A stretch of DNA of 64,000 nucleotides from positions 317,789 through 381,788 of the forward strand of contig NZ_JACHGF010000005.1 in assembly GCF_014202275.1 (NCBI RefSeq), in the 5' to 3' direction. The position numbers were made by a program, and so were the translations under genes. Below are positions 60,285 through 64,000 of this stretch, one piece after another. Numbering within the stretch: position 1 is the stretch's first letter; each line of letters starts with the position of its first letter. Origin of the DNA: Rhabdobacter roseus (GTDB lineage: Bacteria > Bacteroidota > Bacteroidia > Cytophagales > Spirosomataceae). A model generated the notes under the pieces. The model was given only the letters and a program-made list of their open reading frames with translations, had not been told where the DNA came from and did not search any database.

Positions 60285-62834
60285 ATGCGCATCCCACGGC
60301 TCTTTTTTTACCTGCTTGTCATACTTATCCTGCCCAGTTATTCTGAGGTCCAGAATGGGCTTCAGGAAGGACCTTCCCCGCCCAAATCGCCCGCGGAAGA
60401 AGCGAAGACGTTCCGGGTGGAGCCGGGCTTTCAAGTGCAGCTGGTGGCGGCCGAGCCTCTGGTGCAAGATCCGGTGGTCATTACCTTCGACGAGGATGGG
60501 CGCCTGTGGGTGGTGGAGATGCGCGGCTTCATGCCCGACATCGACGGCAACGGCGAAGAACAGCCCCTGGGCCGGATCTCGATCCTGGAAGACCTGGATG
60601 CCGACGGCACCATGGACAAAAGTACCCTTTACCTCGATAGCCTCATCCTGCCCCGAGCGCTCGGGCTGGTCAAAGGAGGTGCACTCGTAGCCGAAAACCA
60701 CGCGCTGTGGCTTACCCAGGACCTTGACGGCGACCTAATGGCCGACCGCAAAGTACTGCTCGATGCTACCTACGCCCGCATCGGTAGCCCCGAACATACC
60801 GACAACGGACTGCTCAGAAACGTGGACAACTGGTACTACAGCGCCAAGTCCAGGCTCCGCTACCGGCTACAAAACGGGCAATGGGTGCGCGACAGCACCG
60901 AAGCGCGCGGCCAGTGGGGCATCAGCCACGACGAGCAAGGACGGCTTTTCTATAACTATAACTGGTCGCAGCTGCACGCCGACCTGGTGCCGCCCAACTA
61001 CCTTTTCCGCAACAAACACCACCTCCCCTCCACGGGCATCGACCACGGGTTGACCATCGACCGCAAGGTTTTCCCCATCCGGCCCAATCCCGCCGTCAAC
61101 CGGGGGTACATTCCGGGTACTTTAGATGCCGAAGGCAAGCTCCTGGAGTTCACGGCCGCCTGCTCGCCGCTGGTTTTTCAAAGTACCCTTTTCCCCCAAG
61201 CCTACCGGGGCAACGTCTTCGTCTGCGAGCCTGCTGGTAACCTCATCAAACGCAACGTGGTGAAAGAAGTGGGTATTGAGCTGCAAGCCTACGACCCCAA
61301 TCCCGGCCGGGAGTTTATGGCCTCAACCGACGAGCGTTTTCGGCCCGTCCACACGGCCGTAGGGCCGGACGGGGCCCTCTACGTGGCCGACATGTACCGG
61401 GGGCTGATTCAGCACGGCTCCTACGTGACGCCCTACCTGCGCGAGCAGACCCTCCAGAGGCAGCTGGTGTTGCCTATCCAGCGCGGCCGGATCTGGCGCA
61501 TTGTACCGGAGGGCTGGGTACCTACCAGAGCGCCGCGGCTTTCGCAGGCAAGTACCCCAGCGCTGGTGGAGCGGCTGGCTCACGCCGACGGCTGGCACCG
61601 GAACACGGCCCAGCGCCTCCTCGTGGAGCGCAACGACCCGGCTGTGGGGGGTACTTTGCGGAAGGTAGTTCAGAGCGGCTCCTCCGAGCTGGGGCGGTTT
61701 CACGCGCTCTGGACGCTCGAAGGCCTGGGATGGCTGGAGCCCGAGCTGCTCTTCGGCCTCCTGACGGACCGCTCGGTTTTGCTCCAAACGACCGCCCTGC
61801 GGCTCCTGGAAAACCCGGCTCGTCACGACCCCGCCACGCGAATACGACTGGAAGAAAAAATGCTGACGCTGGCCCAGCGGGCGTCTGCCAGGCAGGCACT
61901 ACAGCTGGCCCTGAGTGCCCAGGTGCTGAGCCCGGAGGCAGCAACTACGATTTTGATTAAACTAGTGACGGACCACGGCGAACTACCCCTCATCCGTGAC
62001 GCCGTGCTAAGTAGCCTGGAACACCGGGAGTTTTCTTTATTGCAAACCATATGGACCGCCAAAGCCTGGGAAACCGCTGATCCGGCCAAGGAGATTTTTC
62101 TGGAAATGCTCACCGCGGCCATCATGAAAAAGGGCGATAGCCAGGAGCTTCGGGCGTTGCTAGCGCTGCTCACTACACCCGAACCCACCACCGACTGGAA
62201 AGAAAAAGTGGTGCTCACGGGCATGGCCATCCAGGCGGGTAACAGCACGGCGATGGGCAAGATAAGCTTGGAAAGCGAACCGTTGCTCTTCAAAAAAAAC
62301 AATCTACCCCTCGACGGCGGTCGGCTGGAAAGGCTCAAGCGGCTATTTTCCTGGCCGGGCTACTCGCCCGACACCAGCTCCGTGGCGGTGGCTACGCTGA
62401 GCCAGGAGGCTCTCCGGCAGTTTGCGCTGGGTCGCCAAAAGTACCTGGTCACCTGCGTGGGCTGCCACGGCTCCGACGGCGCGGGCGTCAGCCGCCTGGG
62501 GCCACCGCTCTCGCGCTCCGAATGGGTCCTTGGCGACGACCGCCGTCTTTCGCTGATCGTGCTGCACGGCCTGGAGGGGCCCCTGGAAGTAGCCGGTAAG
62601 CAATACGACGCTCCGGAGATCTTGCCCGTGATGCCCGCCCACTCTACCCTCGACGACGCCGGGATTGCCGCCATCCTGACCTACATCCGCAATGAATGGG
62701 GCAACCAGGCACCTGCCGTCAGCGGCCGCACGGTGGCTACTACCCGCCACACCACCCAGGGGCGCGTTTACCCATGGAACGCTCCGGAACTCAATAAGCA
62801 CATGGAAACCTTACCCCTGCCTACCAAACCCTAA
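60285..62834 (+). CDS. Secreted dehydrogenase-like beta-propeller/HEAT protein with c-type haem
   Basis: 849 residues from the ATG at 60285, which gives a good signal (LFFYLLVILILPSY). The N-terminal ~430 residues match the propeller of membrane-bound dehydrogenase / DUF7133 proteins (EPGFQVQLVAAEPLVQDPVVITFDEDGRLWVVEMRG, DLDADGTMDKSTLY, VFVCEPAGNLIKR, GPDGALYVADMYRG). A HEAT-like helical region follows (about 440-650). The C-terminus is a c-type cytochrome with haem-binding CVGCHGSDGAG (about residue 724) and an axial methionine in ILPVMPAHS. It probably oxidises a sugar or alcohol in the periplasm and passes electrons to the haem. The next gene starts ten bases after its stop. Confidence 0.82.
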   Translation: MRIPRLFFYLLVILILPSYSEVQNGLQEGPSPPKSPAEEAKTFRVEPGFQVQLVAAEPLVQDPVVITFDEDGRLWVVEMRGFMPDIDGNGEEQPLGRISILEDLDADGTMDKSTLYLDSLILPRALGLVKGGALVAENHALWLTQDLDGDLMADRKVLLDATYARIGSPEHTDNGLLRNVDNWYYSAKSRLRYRLQNGQWVRDSTEARGQWGISHDEQGRLFYNYNWSQLHADLVPPNYLFRNKHHLPSTGIDHGLTIDRKVFPIRPNPAVNRGYIPGTLDAEGKLLEFTAACSPLVFQSTLFPQAYRGNVFVCEPAGNLIKRNVVKEVGIELQAYDPNPGREFMASTDERFRPVHTAVGPDGALYVADMYRGLIQHGSYVTPYLREQTLQRQLVLPIQRGRIWRIVPEGWVPTRAPRLSQASTPALVERLAHADGWHRNTAQRLLVERNDPAVGGTLRKVVQSGSSELGRFHALWTLEGLGWLEPELLFGLLTDRSVLLQTTALRLLENPARHDPATRIRLEEKMLTLAQRASARQALQLALSAQVLSPEAATTILIKLVTDHGELPLIRDAVLSSLEHREFSLLQTIWTAKAWETADPAKEIFLEMLTAAIMKKGDSQELRALLALLTTPEPTTDWKEKVVLTGMAIQAGNSTAMGKISLESEPLLFKKNNLPLDGGRLERLKRLFSWPGYSPDTSSVAVATLSQEALRQFALGRQKYLVTCVGCHGSDGAGVSRLGPPLSRSEWVLGDDRRLSLIVLHGLEGPLEVAGKQYDAPEILPVMPAHSTLDDAGIAAILTYIRNEWGNQAPAVSGRTVATTRHTTQGRVYPWNAPELNKHMETLPLPTKP

Positions 62835-62844
62835 CGACCTACCT

Positions 62845-63948
62845 ATGAACCCAAACCAAGTACCTCCCGACGCCCCTCAGCCCGACCGACGAGCTTTTCT
62901 ACGCACGGCGGGGCTGGGCGCGGCGGCCCTTGCCTTGTCTCAGGCGGCGTTTGCATCCCTAGCGCCAGGTACCCCTATGGGCATTGTGGTGCATTCCTAC
63001 GCACTCCGCTGGAATCCTAAAGTCGAAAGTACCAGGTACCCCGGTTTCCAGAATGCCCTCCAGCTGATGGAGCATTGCCAAAAAATCGGGGCCGGGGGAG
63101 TGCAGGTGGGCGTGAGTAACTGGGCCACGGATTTTTCTAAAAAAGTGCGGGACGTCCGCGAAAAGCTCGGCCTGTACCTGGAAGGCAGCATTGGGCTACC
63201 CAAGTCGGCCAGCGACCAGGGTACTTTTGAAAAAGAGGTACTGGCGGCCAAAGAAGCCGGAGCTACCGTACTCCGGACCGTCTGCCTCAGCGGGCGGCGC
63301 TACGAAAACTTCCGCTCCGAGGCCGACTTCCAGGCCTTCCGGCAAAACGCCCGGCAGTCGCTGCGGCTGGCCGCTCCCATTGTACAAAAACACAAGATGA
63401 AGCTGGCCGTCGAAAACCACAAAGACTGGCGGGCCGAGGAGCTCGTGGAGCTCATCAAAGAGCTCAGTAACGAGTGGGTGGGCGTCACGCTCGACTTCGG
63501 CAATAACGTTTCGTTGCTCGAAGATCCGGCGGAAGTCATCCGACGCCTGGCTCCCTACGCCTTTTCGACCCACGTCAAAGACATGGGGGTGCAGGAGTAC
63601 CCGCAGGGTTTTTTACTTTCCGAAGTACCTCTGGGGCAAGGCATCGTGAATTTGAAAGAAGGCGTTGCCCTTTGCCAAAAGTACAATCCAAACATCACTT
63701 TTAATTTGGAAATGATCACCCGCGACCCGCTTGAAGTACCCTGCCTGGGCGAAGCCTACTGGGCTACCCTAGGTACCCTCCCGGCCTCCCACCTGGCTAG
63801 TACCCTCAGGATGGTGCGCGAGCGGAGCTTTCCCCAAAAACTACCCTCCGTCAGCGGCCTCGATTCTGAGCAACGCCTGGCCTTTGAAGAACAAAATATT
63901 CTATCTTGCCTGGCCTTTAGCAAAAGTACCCTGCGTTTGGGTACCTAG
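62845..63948 (+). CDS. Tat-exported sugar-phosphate isomerase/epimerase-family TIM-barrel protein
   Basis: 367 residues from the ATG at 62845; the earlier open frame to 62692 overlaps the previous gene. The N-terminus DRRAFLRTAGLGAAALALSQAAFA is a twin-arginine signal, so the protein is exported folded, often with cofactor. The xylose-isomerase-like TIM barrel runs from GIVVHSYALRW through metal-ligand strands KLAVENHKDWRAEEL (Glu), GVTLDFGNN (Asp), STHVKDMGV (His) and FNLEMITRDPLEV (Glu). With the dehydrogenase gene ten bases upstream it forms a pair likely to act on an oxidised sugar in the periplasm. The substrate is unknown. Confidence 0.85.
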   Translation: MNPNQVPPDAPQPDRRAFLRTAGLGAAALALSQAAFASLAPGTPMGIVVHSYALRWNPKVESTRYPGFQNALQLMEHCQKIGAGGVQVGVSNWATDFSKKVRDVREKLGLYLEGSIGLPKSASDQGTFEKEVLAAKEAGATVLRTVCLSGRRYENFRSEADFQAFRQNARQSLRLAAPIVQKHKMKLAVENHKDWRAEELVELIKELSNEWVGVTLDFGNNVSLLEDPAEVIRRLAPYAFSTHVKDMGVQEYPQGFLLSEVPLGQGIVNLKEGVALCQKYNPNITFNLEMITRDPLEVPCLGEAYWATLGTLPASHLASTLRMVRERSFPQKLPSVSGLDSEQRLAFEEQNILSCLAFSKSTLRLGT

Positions 63949-63987
63949 CCTTTTTCCAATCCTACTTTTATAGAAGAACAACCAACC

Positions 63988-64000
63988 ATGAGTATTCCTT
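63988..64000 (+). CDS. Start of a further gene, truncated by window end
   Basis: An ATG at 63988 begins MSIP after an A-rich, Bacteroidota-style leader (TAGAAGAACAACCAACC) 39 bases after the previous stop. It continues locus B in direction and spacing. Four codons do not allow an identification. Confidence 0.4.

Larger units (their letters stand above)
1..64000. repeat. Dispersed iterated GTAC word (GGTACC / GGTACT / AGTACC)
   Basis: A short word centred on GTAC with G before and/or C after recurs through the window on both strands, in genes and gaps. By hand I count 21 GTAC in bases 1-1560, of which 18 contain GGTAC or GTACC. Random sequence of that length would give about six GTAC and under three of the longer words. 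In gap 13269-13593 I count about ten GTAC in 325 bases. Extended forms such as AAAGTACC and GGTACTTT are favoured. It is not tandem and has no fixed flanks beyond about three bases. Confidence 0.85.

Noticed and set aside
1-64000. Search for tRNA, rRNA, CRISPR arrays, insertion sequences and prophage genes
   Set aside because: No TPsiC-like arms, no regularly spaced repeats, and no transposase, integrase or phage structural motifs were seen in the translated frames.
1-64000. GTAC words as remnants of a transposable element or tandem repeat
   Set aside because: Copies share only about six to eight bases, occur inside conserved codons, and have no constant flanks or target-site duplications.

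Overview
The window looks like chromosome from a Bacteroidota bacterium of the Cytophagales type (Spirosomataceae/Dyadobacter-like; genus not resolvable from sequence alone). The grounds are two SusC/SusD loci each with an ECF sigma factor and FecR anti-sigma factor, promoter words of the TAnnTTTG class, few Shine-Dalgarno sites, a fused aspartate kinase-homoserine dehydrogenase, and many secreted esterases, lipoproteins and sugar enzymes. I saw no rRNA, tRNA, CRISPR array, phage or insertion sequence.

Layout. 1-8.3 kb: end of a GT4 glycosyltransferase, a TIGR01777 SDR protein, a membrane UDP-sugar 4,6-dehydratase of the PglF/WbpM/CapD type, a thiolase plus FadB-like beta-oxidation pair, a DUF4345-like membrane protein and a DinB-like protein. 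8.3-10.4 kb (minus): prephenate dehydrogenase and an aminotransferase. 10.6 kb: a structured RNA-like element. 10.7-18.6 kb: secreted hydrolases and esterases, an FG-GAP protein, a tagatose/psicose-3-epimerase-like enzyme, and a decayed HEPN/MNT pair. 18.9-30.3 kb: DUF4136 lipoprotein, porin, CxxC-less thioredoxin-fold protein, FAD/Fe-S oxidoreductase, a McrB-like ATPase without McrC overlapping a beta-barrel gene, GH26 mannanase and Hsp20. 31-40.5 kb (minus): locus A, ECF sigma-FecR-SusC-SusD-GDPD-sulfatase. 40.8-47.2 kb: MFS transporter, thrA, thrB, a HesB/IscA protein and a nucleotidyltransferase. 47.3-51 kb: a PhoD phosphatase and a frameshifted hydrolase. 51.2-64 kb (plus): locus B, ECF sigma-FecR-SusC-SusD followed by a probable (alpha/alpha)6 polysaccharide enzyme, a large c-type cytochrome dehydrogenase-like protein and a Tat-exported TIM-barrel epimerase.

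How the genes work together. Loci A and B each couple an outer-membrane glycan importer, through the SusC N-terminal STN domain, to a FecR/ECF sigma pair, and carry enzymes that would strip or oxidise the imported glycan. In both, stem-loops separate fecR from susC and a strong terminator follows susD, so the importer forms its own transcript segment.

The strongest unexplained signal is genome-wide. A short word centred on GTAC (GGTACC, GGTACT, AGTACC) recurs throughout the window, in genes and gaps, at several times chance frequency. In gaps it often occurs as inverted pairs forming hairpins at gene ends; in genes it dictates codon choice for Gly-Thr, Ser-Thr, Val-Leu and Lys-Tyr. It resembles in kind the highly iterated palindromes of cyanobacteria (HIP1), and its density varies between genes, being lowest in susD of locus B. 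Three genes are broken by single-base events: a HEPN gene (TGA at a conserved Trp), a small ORF (A-run) and a hydrolase (C-run).
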